Below, one piece after another: positions 39,013 to 52,843 of a stretch of DNA of 64,000 nt. This stretch comes from Candidatus Tachikawaea gelatinosa (GTDB lineage Bacteria > Pseudomonadota > Gammaproteobacteria > Enterobacterales > Enterobacteriaceae): NCBI RefSeq assembly GCF_000828815.1, contig NZ_AP014521.1, positions 342,001 through 406,000 on the forward strand, given 5' to 3'. Numbering within the stretch: position 1 is the first letter of the stretch; the number at the start of each line of letters is the position of its first letter. Made by a program: the position numbers and the translations under genes. The notes below the pieces were generated by a model. It did no database searches. It saw only the letters and a list, made by a program, of their open reading frames with translations, and had not been told where the DNA came from.

Positions 39013-40425
39013 TCAATCAATATATTGAGACATTGAAACATAATTATCAAAACGTGACCATTGACCATTAAAAGTAAGATTAATTTTTCCCACAGGACCA
39101 TTTCTTTGTTTGCTAATAATAATTTCTGCAACACCTTTTAAGTCAGTATTTTCATGATAAACTTCATCACGATAAATAAACATAATTAAATCCGCATCTT
39201 GTTCTATAGACCCAGATTCTCTTAAATCAGAATTTACAGGACGTTTATTTGATCTTTGTTCAAGTGAACGATTAAGTTGTGATAACGCTACAATCGGAAC
39301 ATTTAATTCTTTTGCTAAAGCTTTTAAAGCTCGTGATATTTCAGTGATTTCTCTTGTTCTATTTTCAGATAAAGAAGGGACATGCATAAGTTGTAAATAA
39401 TCCACCATGATTATACTTAATCCTTTATTTTCGCTATAAATTCTTCGTGATCTGGTACGAATTTCTATAGGAGTTAAGCTAGAAGAATCATCAATATATA
39501 TATTTTTTTTTTCTAATAAAATATTAATAGTTGCAGAAATTCTTGACCAATCTTCGTCATCTAATTGTCCAGTACGAATTCTTGTTTGTTCAACACGAGA
39601 AAGTGATGATAAAATACGCATCATAATTTGTTCGCTAGACATTTCAAGACTAAAAATTAACACAGGTTTATCATATAACATGGCTATATTTTCACATAAG
39701 TTCATAGCAAAAGTTGTTTTTCCCATTGATGGTCGCGCTGCAACTATAATTAAATCAGAATACTGTAAACCTCCTGTTTTTTTATTTATATCAGGATAAC
39801 CACAATCAATACCAGTAATTCCATTATTAGGATTTTTTAATAAAAATTCTATTTTAGATACAGTCTTTTCTAAAATTTGTTGAATATTCTTAGGACCTTC
39901 TTTTCTTAAACCTTTTGCACTATTTTCAGCAATATTAAAAATACTTAATTCCGCAAAATCAAGTAACTCTTCGACAGATTTTCCTTTCGGATGATACCCA
40001 GATTCTATAATCTTATGAGATACAGATATCATTTCACGTATAAGTGAACGTTCTCTTACTATTTTAGCATAAGTATCTATGTTAGCAGCACTAGGTATGT
40101 TCTTTGCTAATTCTGCAAGATATGAAAAGCCACCGATTATATCTAATTTTCCACATTTATCTAATGATTCAGAAATAGTAATTAAATCAATGGGTTTATT
40201 TTGATCTAAAAGTTTTTGCATTTCAGAAAAAATAAATTGATGTTGAAAACTAAAAAAATCTTTTTCTACTATATGTTCAATCACAACATCCCATTTTTCA
40301 TTGTTGAGCATTAGCCCACCTAAAATAGATTGTTCTGCTTCTAAAGAATAAGGAAGTTGATTCATATTTTTTTTTAAAAAAAAATTATTTTTTGTTAAGT
40401 CACTAGAATGTTTTTTTTTTAACAT
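39013..40425 (-). CDS. dnaB: Replicative DNA helicase DnaB
   Basis: Hexameric 5'-3' helicase of the replication fork, 470 residues (E. coli 471). The N-terminal collar domain (about 22-120) begins LPYSLEAEQSILGGLM. The RecA-like domain has Walker A ARPSMGKTTFA, Walker B IIMVDYLQLM, and the H3/H4 segments SQLNRSLEQR and RESGSIEQDADLIMFIYRDEVY. The first 20 residues are unlike E. coli and Lys/Asn-rich. No Shine-Dalgarno is evident. With priA damaged, loading of this helicase at stalled forks would lack the PriA route. Confidence 0.96.
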   Translation of the reverse strand: MLKKKHSSDLTKNNFFLKKNMNQLPYSLEAEQSILGGLMLNNEKWDVVIEHIVEKDFFSFQHQFIFSEMQKLLDQNKPIDLITISESLDKCGKLDIIGGFSYLAELAKNIPSAANIDTYAKIVRERSLIREMISVSHKIIESGYHPKGKSVEELLDFAELSIFNIAENSAKGLRKEGPKNIQQILEKTVSKIEFLLKNPNNGITGIDCGYPDINKKTGGLQYSDLIIVAARPSMGKTTFAMNLCENIAMLYDKPVLIFSLEMSSEQIMMRILSSLSRVEQTRIRTGQLDDEDWSRISATINILLEKKNIYIDDSSSLTPIEIRTRSRRIYSENKGLSIIMVDYLQLMHVPSLSENRTREITEISRALKALAKELNVPIVALSQLNRSLEQRSNKRPVNSDLRESGSIEQDADLIMFIYRDEVYHENTDLKGVAEIIISKQRNGPVGKINLTFNGQWSRFDNYVSMSQYID

Positions 40426-40741
40426 AAAAACAAATTTGTTAAATATTAATTGTTAATAACTAGATTATATAATATCTAATTTTACTTAATAAAATAAATT
40501 AGAGTTAATCTTTTTTGAGAAAATAATGTACATTAATTGATGATATCAATTAATCAATAATATATACAAAACGTTTTAAATAATTTATTACTGATATAAA
40601 TGATAAAAATAAAAAAATATTTTATTTTACTATATAATATTTTAATTTTAAAATAACTAATATTTTTAATAAAAAAAAGAACTTAGTTGTATAATTAAAA
40701 TTTAATAATTATCTTTATTTAAAATAACGTGGAAAAATTTT
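40426..40741. other. Divergent spacer between dnaB and plsB
   Basis: About 316 bases of A/T-rich sequence between divergent genes, presumably carrying both promoters. No RNA gene, repeat or protein remnant is recognisable. Confidence 0.6.
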
Positions 40742-43162
40742 ATGTCACTTAGATATAAATATGTTTTTAAATTTTTAAAATTTTTAGCTTTTTTATTTAT
40801 ACGTAGTAAAATTGTTCCGTCTACTTTTAAAGTAAATAATTCCTTACCAACAGTTTATATTTTACCATCTCAATCAAAATTTAAATTGTTAATTTTGCGT
40901 GCTACATGCATAAAAAATAAATTACCGGATCCTTTAGATCCTTTATTAATTAATAATAAAATTTTTCCACGTTATTTTTTTTTGTATAAAAAAAAAATTT
41001 ACTATAAATGTTTCAAAAATAAAATAAAAAAAATAAATAATATTGTACAAGATTTTTTAAAATTGCAAAAAATTTATCCAAAGATTAATATACAAATTGT
41101 ACCTGTTTTAATAAATTTTGGACGCAACCCAAATATAAAAAATTTTTTAAATCATACATCTAAATTGAAAAATACTTTCAATATAATAAAAAATTTAATA
41201 AATGTTATTAAAAATGGAAGAAACACTTTTGTTTATTATTCGTCTGGTATTTTATTAAGTGATATTTTTTGCCGTTACTCAAAAAATAAAATGATGTATG
41301 AAAAACTGCAAAAGTTAGCAAATATATTTTTTATTCGTCAAAAAATTGCTTTAATAGGACCTACTCCAGTTAAAAAATCACAAATATTAAAAAAAATATT
41401 GTCCTCTAAAAAAGTTAAAAAAGCAATTAAAAATATTAATGAATGTAATAAAAACAAAGTAAATATAAAAAAAATAAAAAAAATTGTTCAGGAAATTTCT
41501 GCTAATGTTTCTTATACTTTTATTTGTCTGATAGATATTTTATTAAACTTTTTTTTTACAAAAGTATATAAAAAAATTTATATTTACAATTCTAATCAAT
41601 TAAGAAAATTAGCGCACAATAGATATAATATTATTTATATTCCATGTCATCGTAGTCATATGGATTATTTATTGCTTTCTTATGTAATATATCATGAAGG
41701 ACTTTCTATCCCATATATTGCTGCAGGAATTAATCTAAATTTTTGGCCTGCAGGAACTATTTTTCGCAAATTAGGTGCATTTTTTATACGTCGCACATTT
41801 AATAGCAATAAATTATATTTTTCGATTGTAAAGGAATATTTAAATATTTTATTAAAAAAAGGTCACTCCATTCAGTATTTTATAGAAGGAAAACGTTCGC
41901 GAACCGGGTTTTTTTTAAATCCTAAAACCGGTATGTTAAACATGACTATACAAGCTATTTTATCAAGTAATAATAATTCTATAGCTTTAGTACCAATATA
42001 TATTGGATATGAAGATATTTTAGAAACAGAATCTTATCTAAATGAACTAAAAGGAAACAAAAAAGAGAAAGAAGGATTAAAAAAAACTGTTCATAGTTTT
42101 TTTCAATTACGTAATTTAGGAAACGTTTATATAAATTTTGGAAAACCATTACTGTTAATAACGTATTTAAATAAACATTTTCCTAATTGGCACAATAAAC
42201 TTTTAAATCAACAAGAACCTATCTCACTAACATCTATTACTCAATATATTGCAAAAGTCTTAGCAATACGTATAAATCAAGCATGTATCATTAATCCAGT
42301 AAATTTTTGTGCAACAATATTATTAACTGCTAACAAAAATGAATTAAATAAAACAATTATTATTAATCAATTAAATTTTTATATATATATTTTTTGTACA
42401 ATCTCACCTAATAACATTAATCAAAAAATTATTAATAAATATTATTCAGGAGAAAAATTGTTATTTTATTTTTTATCAAGAAATAAAATAACCATAAAAA
42501 AAAATATTAATCAACAAGAAGAAACAATTTTTTTATCTGAAAAACAAAAAAAATCAATGTTATATTACAAAAATAATATATATCATATATTAGCAATTCC
42601 ATCATTACTTGCTTTAATTATTAAAAAAAATTTTGAAGTAGATGAAACAAAACTAATTTATCAGATATGTTTAATGTATCCTTTTTTAAAGAATCAGTTA
42701 TTCTTACATTGGAATATAAATGAAATTCCTCAATTATTAAAAGAATTAAATAATAAATTTTTTAAAAAAAAAGTTTTTTTAAATAAAAATAAAAAAATAA
42801 AAATTAACATTTTGCATTATCATACAGCAAACATTCTTTCAAAAAATATTTCAGATATATTAGACTTCTATTTCATTGTTTTTTATATTTTTCTAAATAG
42901 TTCTTTAAGAAAACGTTATGAAATAGAAAAAAAATTTTTTTTAATAGCTCAAAACGTGTTTTTTTTATATCATAATTTTACTCTTGTAAAAAAAGTTTTT
43001 GATAAAACAACATTTTCAACTTTAATGACGACATTACGTGAAGAAAAATATATTAATAATAATTATGAAATTATTGATTTATTAAAAATGAAAAACATGT
43101 TTTTTATTCTAAAAAAGTTAATAAATAAAAACGTACAGAAATCTATAAAAAGTTATTTTTAG
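40742..43162 (+). CDS. plsB: Glycerol-3-phosphate 1-O-acyltransferase
   Basis: Inner-membrane-associated acyltransferase for the first step of phospholipid synthesis. It has 806 residues (E. coli 807). The four acyltransferase blocks are in order: CHRSHMDYL (HX4D) near residue 300, GAFFIRRTF, FIEGKRSRTG, and LVPIYIGYE. The C-terminal half is strongly diverged and Lys/Asn/Ile-rich, and the gene contains several A or T runs of 8-10 bases that stay in frame. TGGA precedes the ATG. It is divergent from dnaB. Its retention implies some own membrane-lipid synthesis; the acyl donor could be made or imported. Confidence 0.95.
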   Translation: MSLRYKYVFKFLKFLAFLFIRSKIVPSTFKVNNSLPTVYILPSQSKFKLLILRATCIKNKLPDPLDPLLINNKIFPRYFFLYKKKIYYKCFKNKIKKINNIVQDFLKLQKIYPKINIQIVPVLINFGRNPNIKNFLNHTSKLKNTFNIIKNLINVIKNGRNTFVYYSSGILLSDIFCRYSKNKMMYEKLQKLANIFFIRQKIALIGPTPVKKSQILKKILSSKKVKKAIKNINECNKNKVNIKKIKKIVQEISANVSYTFICLIDILLNFFFTKVYKKIYIYNSNQLRKLAHNRYNIIYIPCHRSHMDYLLLSYVIYHEGLSIPYIAAGINLNFWPAGTIFRKLGAFFIRRTFNSNKLYFSIVKEYLNILLKKGHSIQYFIEGKRSRTGFFLNPKTGMLNMTIQAILSSNNNSIALVPIYIGYEDILETESYLNELKGNKKEKEGLKKTVHSFFQLRNLGNVYINFGKPLLLITYLNKHFPNWHNKLLNQQEPISLTSITQYIAKVLAIRINQACIINPVNFCATILLTANKNELNKTIIINQLNFYIYIFCTISPNNINQKIINKYYSGEKLLFYFLSRNKITIKKNINQQEETIFLSEKQKKSMLYYKNNIYHILAIPSLLALIIKKNFEVDETKLIYQICLMYPFLKNQLFLHWNINEIPQLLKELNNKFFKKKVFLNKNKKIKINILHYHTANILSKNISDILDFYFIVFYIFLNSSLRKRYEIEKKFFLIAQNVFFLYHNFTLVKKVFDKTTFSTLMTTLREEKYINNNYEIIDLLKMKNMFFILKKLINKNVQKSIKSYF

Positions 43163-43174
43163 TATATACTCAAA

Positions 43175-44059
43175 CTAAATTACATAATATTGTAACCAAT
43201 TATTTAATAATAATTGACCATGACTGCGCCATGTAATGTAAGGAGAAAGTTTAGGGTTATCTTGGGGAAAATAATTACATGGAATTTCAGAAGGTATTTT
43301 ATTTTCAATATCACGACGATATTCATTAAACAATGTTAAAGAGTCATACTCAGGATGACCAGTTACAAAAATAAAACGATCATCTTGACTAGTCATTAAA
43401 TATATTTCTTTATTTTCTACTTCTGCAATAATTTTCAGTTTCTTATTTTTAATAATATGTGATTTTGAAAAATCAGCATAACGAGAATGAGGTACGAAAA
43501 AATATTCATCAAACCCTTTAGTTAATAAATGATTATGGTGAATTATTACATGTTTATAGATACCAAATAATTTTTTTTTTCTAATCTTCTTAGGTATATT
43601 ATATAAAATTTTCAATGCAGCTTGTGCTGACCAACAAAACAACAATGTTGATTTTATATGCTTTTTTATCCATTTAAAAAAAAGTTTTATTTCTTTCCAA
43701 TAACTAACTTCACTAAAGTCTAATAAACCAAAGGGAGCACCTGTAATAATTAATCCATCAAAAAAATAACTTTTAATGTCTTCAAATTTATCATAAAAAT
43801 TATGAAAATGTTCTATTGATGTATATTTTGACGTTCTATTTCCAATATATAAAAATCTTACATTTATATCTAAAGGAAAATTAGATAACAAACGAATAAA
43901 CTGATTTTCAGTTTCTATTTTTTTTGGCATTAGGTTTAAAATTAATATTTTTATTACAGAAAATTTTTTTATATTTTTGTCACAAATAGTTTTTATCAAA
44001 ATATTTTCTTTTTTTAAAAAATTTATAGCTGGTAAATTTTTTAGCACTCTTACTGACAT
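43175..44059 (-). CDS. metA: Homoserine O-succinyltransferase
   Basis: First committed step of methionine synthesis, making O-succinylhomoserine from homoserine and succinyl-CoA. It has 294 residues (E. coli 309), the missing part being the last 15 or so after NWLQYYVI. Motifs: LNLMPKKIETENQF near the N-terminus, TGAPFG, the nucleophile in FCWSAQAAL (Cys near 140), PHSRYADF, and the His/Glu pair in VTGHPEYD. AAGGTAA is before the ATG. It lies directly downstream of the rRNA operon; in E. coli metA is close downstream of rrnE, so the linkage is ancestral. Stops convergently 12 bases from plsB. Confidence 0.95.
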   Translation of the reverse strand: MSVRVLKNLPAINFLKKENILIKTICDKNIKKFSVIKILILNLMPKKIETENQFIRLLSNFPLDINVRFLYIGNRTSKYTSIEHFHNFYDKFEDIKSYFFDGLIITGAPFGLLDFSEVSYWKEIKLFFKWIKKHIKSTLLFCWSAQAALKILYNIPKKIRKKKLFGIYKHVIIHHNHLLTKGFDEYFFVPHSRYADFSKSHIIKNKKLKIIAEVENKEIYLMTSQDDRFIFVTGHPEYDSLTLFNEYRRDIENKIPSEIPCNYFPQDNPKLSPYITWRSHGQLLLNNWLQYYVI

Positions 44060-44126
44060 ATTTTTTTATTTACCTTAAAAATTATAGTTTTTACTAAATC
44101 TGTTTAAATTTTTAACTATAAAAAAA

Positions 44127-44200
44127 CAGGGGCAGGGGGACTCGAACCCTCAACTTTCGGTTTTGGAGACCGATGCTCTACCAAATTGAACTATACCCCT
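44127..44200 (-). tRNA. trpT: tRNA-Trp (CCA)
   Basis: The minus strand begins AGGGGTATAGTTCAATTTGG, has anticodon loop CTCCAAA, T-arm GGTTCGAGTCC and discriminator G. It is 74 bases; the D-loop has one more T than E. coli. The acceptor stem has one U-G pair. CCA is not encoded: seven T (44120-44126) follow the discriminator directly, which may end the rRNA operon transcript. It is the distal tRNA of the operon, as in E. coli rrnC. Confidence 0.95.
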
Positions 44201-44209
44201 ATTACTTAA

Positions 44210-44286
44210 TGGCGGTGCGGACGGGTTTCGAACCCGCGACCCCCGGCGTGACAGGCCGGTATTCTAACCAGCTGAACTACCGCACC
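44210..44286 (-). tRNA. aspT: tRNA-Asp (GUC)
   Basis: The minus strand begins GGTGCGGTAGTTCAGCTGG and has anticodon loop CTGTCAC, T-arm GGTTCGAAACC and an encoded CCA (44212-44210). All stems pair. It is nine bases upstream of tRNA-Trp and 75 downstream of 5S in the operon, the order 5S-Asp-Trp known from E. coli rrnC. Confidence 0.96.
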
Positions 44287-44361
44287 TTTTAAAACTGCTA
44301 AATTATACAGGAATAAAGTATTGTTTTAAACCATAAAATCAATAAAAAACAAGAATTAGTT

Positions 44362-44481
44362 TTACTTGGCAAATTCCTACTCTCACATGGGGAGACCCCA
44401 CACTACCATCGGCGCCATAGTGTTTCACTTCTGAATTCGAAATGGGATCAGGTGGTACCACTACGCTATTTTTACCAAGTA
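44362..44481 (-). rRNA. rrf: 5S ribosomal RNA
   Basis: About 120 bases on the minus strand, from TACTTGGTA to TTGCCAAGTAA; the ends pair with each other. The conserved blocks ACCACCTGATCCCAT, GAAGTGAAAC and GGCGCCGATGGTAGTGTGGGG align to E. coli. Ends set by alignment, uncertain by one to two bases. Confidence 0.95.
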
Positions 44482-44570
44482 AAACATAAATAGATTCTTA
44501 TCTATATCATTTATAGTAAGCGAACAACATTTCTGCAAATCAAAATAACATAAAAAATTTTTGATGTTGT

Positions 44571-47483
<2,913 letters not shown>

Positions 47484-47590
47484 TTACAACTCAAAAATTT
47501 CTTTTTAATATGTTGTATGCTATTCAACATTTATCTATACAGCGTTTTTTGTTGAATATTTTGATTTGCCAAAAATGTTAAAGATCATTG

Positions 47591-47666
47591 TGGTGGAGCC
47601 AGGCGGAATCGAACCGCCGACTTCCTGCGTGCAAGGCAGGTGCTCTACCTGCTGAGCTATAGCCCC
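47591..47666 (-). tRNA. alaT: tRNA-Ala (UGC)
   Basis: The minus strand begins GGGGCTATAGCTCAGCAGG and has anticodon loop TTTGCAC (TGC in position), T-arm GGTTCGATTCC and encoded CCA (47593-47591). Located in the 16S-23S spacer, only four bases after tRNA-Ile. The G-U pair at the third acceptor position, needed for alanylation, is present. Confidence 0.96.
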
Positions 47667-47670
47667 AAAT

Positions 47671-47744
47671 TAGGCTTGAGTGGACTTGAACCACCGACCT
47701 CACCCTTATCAGGGGTGTGCTCTAACCAACTGAGCTACAAGCCT
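47671..47744 (-). tRNA. ileT: tRNA-Ile (GAU)
   Basis: The minus strand begins AGGCTTGTAGCTCAGTTGG and has anticodon loop CTGATAA, T-arm GGTTCAAGTCC and discriminator A. It is nearly identical to E. coli. CCA is not encoded; AAT follows. Separated from tRNA-Ala by four bases (47667-47670). Confidence 0.96.
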
Positions 47745-47801
47745 GAACATTTACTAAATAATTTGTTGTGAGCACTTTTCAGGAATACCTTTTAACAAAG
47801 T

Positions 47802-49359
<1,558 letters not shown>

Positions 49360-49557
49360 TTATTGACTTTTCTTTTAATTCATGTTTTTAAACTTACTAT
49401 ATAACGTAACTTTAACATGCATTAAAAATATCTGTTTTTATGAAGATATTTCCTTGAAAAATGCCCACACAAATTATTTAGTTAATTATAAAAGAACAAA
49501 ATATTAGATTATTTAAATATAAACAACTTATATTACACGCTCTTTTTAAAGAGTCAA
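49360..49557 (-). promoter_or_regulatory. rRNA operon promoter and antitermination leader
   Basis: Reading leftward: -35 TTGACT (49557-49552), a 16-base spacer, and -10 TAATAT (49535-49530). The spacer is largely a CTCTTT/AAAGAG inverted repeat. A boxA-like TGTTCTTTTATAA (49498-49486) and then GTGTGGGCA (about 49470-49462) follow, in the same order as in E. coli rrn leaders (boxA TGCTCTTTAACAA, then GTGTGGGCA). This points to retained NusB/S10-type antitermination. Transcription start not determined. Confidence 0.75.
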
Positions 49558-49641
49558 TTTATTTTTATTATTTTGGTAAGATTTTTATAAATCTGTTATA
49601 TTTTTATTTATAATAAATTTATTATATAATATGAGAATAAT

Positions 49642-51207
49642 ATGAAAAAAATATTAAGAATACGTAATGCATTAATTAGTGTTTTTGATAAAAAAAATAT
49701 TTTTGAACTTTCAAATTTTCTTTTTAAAAAAAATATTAATTTAATGTCAACTGGTGGTACTTTTTCTTACTTAAAAAAAAAAGGTTTAAAAGTAAAAGAA
49801 ATTTCTAAATATATAGAATTTCCTGAAATTTTAAATGGCAAAGTAAAAACGTTACATCCTAAAATACATGCAGGAATATTATGTAGAAAAGGTTATGACG
49901 ATCATATCATAAAAAAATATTCTATTATTCCAATCGATATGGTTATAGTGAATCTTTATCCTTTTTCACAAATAAGTAAAATTAAAACATCTACTCTAGA
50001 AAATATAATAAATAATATTGATATTGGTGGTGTGAGCCTAATTCGTGCTGCAGCAAAAAATTATGAACACGTATTAGTAGTAACTAATTGTAACGATTAC
50101 GATAAAATTATGTTAGAAATAGATTCTAACAATTTTATAAAACAAGATGTTTGTTTTGAATTTGCTAAAAAAGCTTTTCAATGTACTGCAAATTATGATT
50201 ATAATATTTCAAATTATTTATATTCGATCAATAATAGTAAAAAATTTCCCCAGGATTTTAGTTTAAATTTTTCAAAAAAACAAGATCTTAGATATGGTGA
50301 AAATCCTCATCAAAAAGCTGCACTTTATATAGAGAAAAATTATATTTTGCCTTCTATAGTAACAGCAAAAAAAGTTCAAGGACAAAAACTTTCCTATAAT
50401 AATATTTCAGATGTTAATGTTGCATTAGAATGTGTAAAAGAATTTTTAGAACCTACCTGCGTAATTGTTAAACATATGAATCCATGCGGTGTTTCAACAC
50501 GGAAAACAATTTTAGAATCTTATAAAAATGCTTATTTAGCAGATCCCGTTTCAGCATTTGGAGGGGTAATTGCGTTTAATCGAGAATTAGATAAAGAAAC
50601 TGCACAATGCATTCTAAAACAACAATTTGTTGAAGTTATTATTGCACCTAGTTTAACTAAAGAAGCCAAACAAATTATAGAAATAAAAAATAATATTCGT
50701 TTATTAGTTTATGGATTTTGGACAGATAATAATATTGCAGAAGCATTTGATTATAAAAAAGTTAATGGAGGTATTTTAATTCAAGATATTGATAATAAAA
50801 AAATAAATTTTAATGATATTAATATAGTAACTAAGAAAAAACCTAGCGATTATGAAATAGAAAACGCTTTTTTTTCTTGGAAAATAGTAAAATTTGTAAA
50901 ATCTAATGCTATTGTTTGTGCTAAAAATTTACAAACAATAGGTATTGGTATAGGACAAACAAGTCGTGTTTTTTCTATAAAGATTGCAAATTTAAAAGCA
51001 ATAGATGCAGGTTTTAATTTTGACAAATCAATTATGGCTTCTGATGCTTTTTTTCCTTTTAGAGATAGTATAGATTTGGCAGCATCTTTTGGTATCACTT
51101 GTATTATACAACCTGGGGGTTCTATACGAGATAATGAAATAATTAATGCTGCAAATGAACATAATATTTCTATGATTTTTACACATATTCGTCATTTTAA
51201 ACATTGA
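49642..51207 (+). CDS. purH: Bifunctional AICAR transformylase/IMP cyclohydrolase
   Basis: Last two steps of IMP synthesis. The IMP cyclohydrolase domain (about 1-195) starts with NALISVFDKK and has STGGTFSYL and HPKIHAGIL. The transformylase domain (about 200-521) has LRYGENPHQKAALY, the catalytic Lys-His in VKHMNPCGVS, and DAFFPFRDSIDLAASFGI. It has 521 residues (E. coli 529). It uses 10-formyl-THF from the FolD pathway. A GAG-type weak ribosome site precedes the ATG. It is divergent from the rRNA operon, as purH is adjacent to rrnE in E. coli, and begins a purHD pair. Confidence 0.96.
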   Translation: MKKILRIRNALISVFDKKNIFELSNFLFKKNINLMSTGGTFSYLKKKGLKVKEISKYIEFPEILNGKVKTLHPKIHAGILCRKGYDDHIIKKYSIIPIDMVIVNLYPFSQISKIKTSTLENIINNIDIGGVSLIRAAAKNYEHVLVVTNCNDYDKIMLEIDSNNFIKQDVCFEFAKKAFQCTANYDYNISNYLYSINNSKKFPQDFSLNFSKKQDLRYGENPHQKAALYIEKNYILPSIVTAKKVQGQKLSYNNISDVNVALECVKEFLEPTCVIVKHMNPCGVSTRKTILESYKNAYLADPVSAFGGVIAFNRELDKETAQCILKQQFVEVIIAPSLTKEAKQIIEIKNNIRLLVYGFWTDNNIAEAFDYKKVNGGILIQDIDNKKINFNDINIVTKKKPSDYEIENAFFSWKIVKFVKSNAIVCAKNLQTIGIGIGQTSRVFSIKIANLKAIDAGFNFDKSIMASDAFFPFRDSIDLAASFGITCIIQPGGSIRDNEIINAANEHNISMIFTHIRHFKH

Positions 51208-51233
51208 TATTTTAATAAAATACAAATATAGAA

Positions 51234-52514
51234 ATGAAAATTTTAATTATTGGTAACGGTGGCCGAGAACATGCTTTAGCATGGAAGATACAACAATCAT
51301 ATTTAGCAAAAAAAGTTTTTATTGCTCCGGGTAATGGAGGGACTCAATTAGAAAAAAAAATTTTTAATATAGATATTCCTGTAACAAATATTAACGCACT
51401 AGTTATGTTTGCAAAAAGAGAAAAAATACATTTAACTATCGTAGGATCAGAAATACCACTAAATATGGGTATCGTTGATGCTTTTGTTAAACATGGTTTA
51501 AAAATATTTGGCCCTACTAAAAAAGCTGCACAACTAGAAAGTTCTAAATTATTTGGAAAAAAATTTCTATTAAAATATAAAATTCCCACTGCTCGTTATA
51601 AGTTTTTTGATGAACCAAAATCTGCTATAAATTTTGTAGAAAAGATACGTTGCCCTATTGTTATAAAAGTAGATGGATTAGCTGCTGGAAAAGGTGTAAT
51701 GATTGTTCATTCAATTCATGAAGCAAAAAATACAATTGAAAAAATCATGGTTCATAAAATATTTGGTAATGCTGGCAAAATAATTCTTATAGAAGAATTT
51801 ATTTTGGGAGAAGAAGTTAGTTTTATTGGTATAATTGACGGTAAGGTTTTTCTTCCTGTAGCAATGAGTCAAGATCATAAAAGAATTGGAGAGAACGATT
51901 CTGGCGCAAATACCGGAGGTATGGGAGCTTATTCTCCTGTACCCTTTGTAACAAAAAAAATTTATAAAAATATTATAAAAAATATATTAACACCTACTCT
52001 TAAAGGATTACGTAAAGAAAAAATTTTTTATACTGGTTTTTTATATATAGGTTTAATGATTAATAAATTTGGTTATTCAAAAGTAGTAGAGTTTAATTGT
52101 CGATTAGGTGATCCTGAAACTCAAGTTATTTTAATACGACTTCGTTCAGATTTATTAAAAATATTAATAGAAGCTATTAACCATAATCTTTATCAAAAAT
52201 TTTTAGTTTGGAATTATAAAGTAGCAATTTGTACTATTATTGCAAGTAGGGACTATCCAAATAAAGTTCATGTTGGTGAAATTATTCAAGGATATCCTCA
52301 AAAAACCCCTAATGATATAAAGATTTTTCATTCCAGTACAATGATAAATAAAAAAAATTTATTGGTAACTACTGGAGGACGAGTTTTATGTGTTACAGCT
52401 TTAGGAAAAAATATTATAATAGCAAAAAAAAACGTTGATATTTTTTTAAAAAAAATTTATTGGGAAAACAGTTTTTTTAGAAGAGATATTGGATTTCGTA
52501 TAATTAAAAATTAA
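51234..52514 (+). CDS. purD: Phosphoribosylamine-glycine ligase (GARS)
   Basis: ATP-grasp ligase joining phosphoribosylamine and glycine, second step of purine synthesis. It has 426 residues (E. coli 429). Motifs: MKILIIGNGGREHALAW at the N-terminus, the ATP-grasp core KVDGLAAGKGVM, EEFILGEEVSF, NTGGMGAYSPVP, and EFNCRLGDPETQ with metal ligands. It begins 26 bases after purH. Only part of the purine pathway is visible here, so whether the chain is complete cannot be judged. Confidence 0.96.
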   Translation: MKILIIGNGGREHALAWKIQQSYLAKKVFIAPGNGGTQLEKKIFNIDIPVTNINALVMFAKREKIHLTIVGSEIPLNMGIVDAFVKHGLKIFGPTKKAAQLESSKLFGKKFLLKYKIPTARYKFFDEPKSAINFVEKIRCPIVIKVDGLAAGKGVMIVHSIHEAKNTIEKIMVHKIFGNAGKIILIEEFILGEEVSFIGIIDGKVFLPVAMSQDHKRIGENDSGANTGGMGAYSPVPFVTKKIYKNIIKNILTPTLKGLRKEKIFYTGFLYIGLMINKFGYSKVVEFNCRLGDPETQVILIRLRSDLLKILIEAINHNLYQKFLVWNYKVAICTIIASRDYPNKVHVGEIIQGYPQKTPNDIKIFHSSTMINKKNLLVTTGGRVLCVTALGKNIIIAKKNVDIFLKKIYWENSFFRRDIGFRIIKN

Positions 52515-52558
52515 TATTTTTTAAAAAATTTTATTTATAAAAAATGAGTATTTAATAA

Positions 52559-52800
52559 ATGAATAAAATTTTATTTCAGTAAAAATCTAACTTTTGCTAA
52601 ATATTATATGAAAAATAACTAAAATTTTGGTAAAAATTATTATAAATTAATTTATAATGTTAAATTAAAGTTATAATTTTATATTACTAATAAGCACTAG
52701 ATTTTTATAAAAATAAATTTTATATCTACTAATTTTTTTCAATAAAACATATGAGTAATAAAAGTGTTTTGTACAGGATTATAAGATTATATTAAACTTT
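52559..52800 (+). pseudogene. hupA: Possible ghost of hupA (HU alpha)
   Basis: The 335 bases between purD and rpoC are of the right size for the 90-codon hupA gene. An ATG at 52559 reads MNKILFQ, stop, KSNF, stop, ILYEK, which weakly follows the HU start [20 protein letters not shown]. Later parts, including the GFGTF motif, are not found. hupA lies near purD in E. coli and, as I recall, between purD and rpoC in Buchnera. Support is positional plus a few residues only. Confidence 0.3.
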
Positions 52801-52811
52801 TATCTATTTAT

Positions 52812-52843
52812 TAACAGAACCCTTGAACAGGGGGGTTCTGTTA
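52812..52843. terminator. Terminator at the end of rpoBC/purD
   Basis: An 11-bp stem, arms 52812-52822 and 52833-52843 (TAACAGAACCC and its complement), around a 10-base loop. It lies 7 bases beyond the rpoC stop. The plus strand has a T-rich tail (TTATTTTTATT), the minus strand only TTAATAAAT, so it may serve both convergent transcripts. The GC-rich core in otherwise A/T DNA supports function. Confidence 0.75.
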
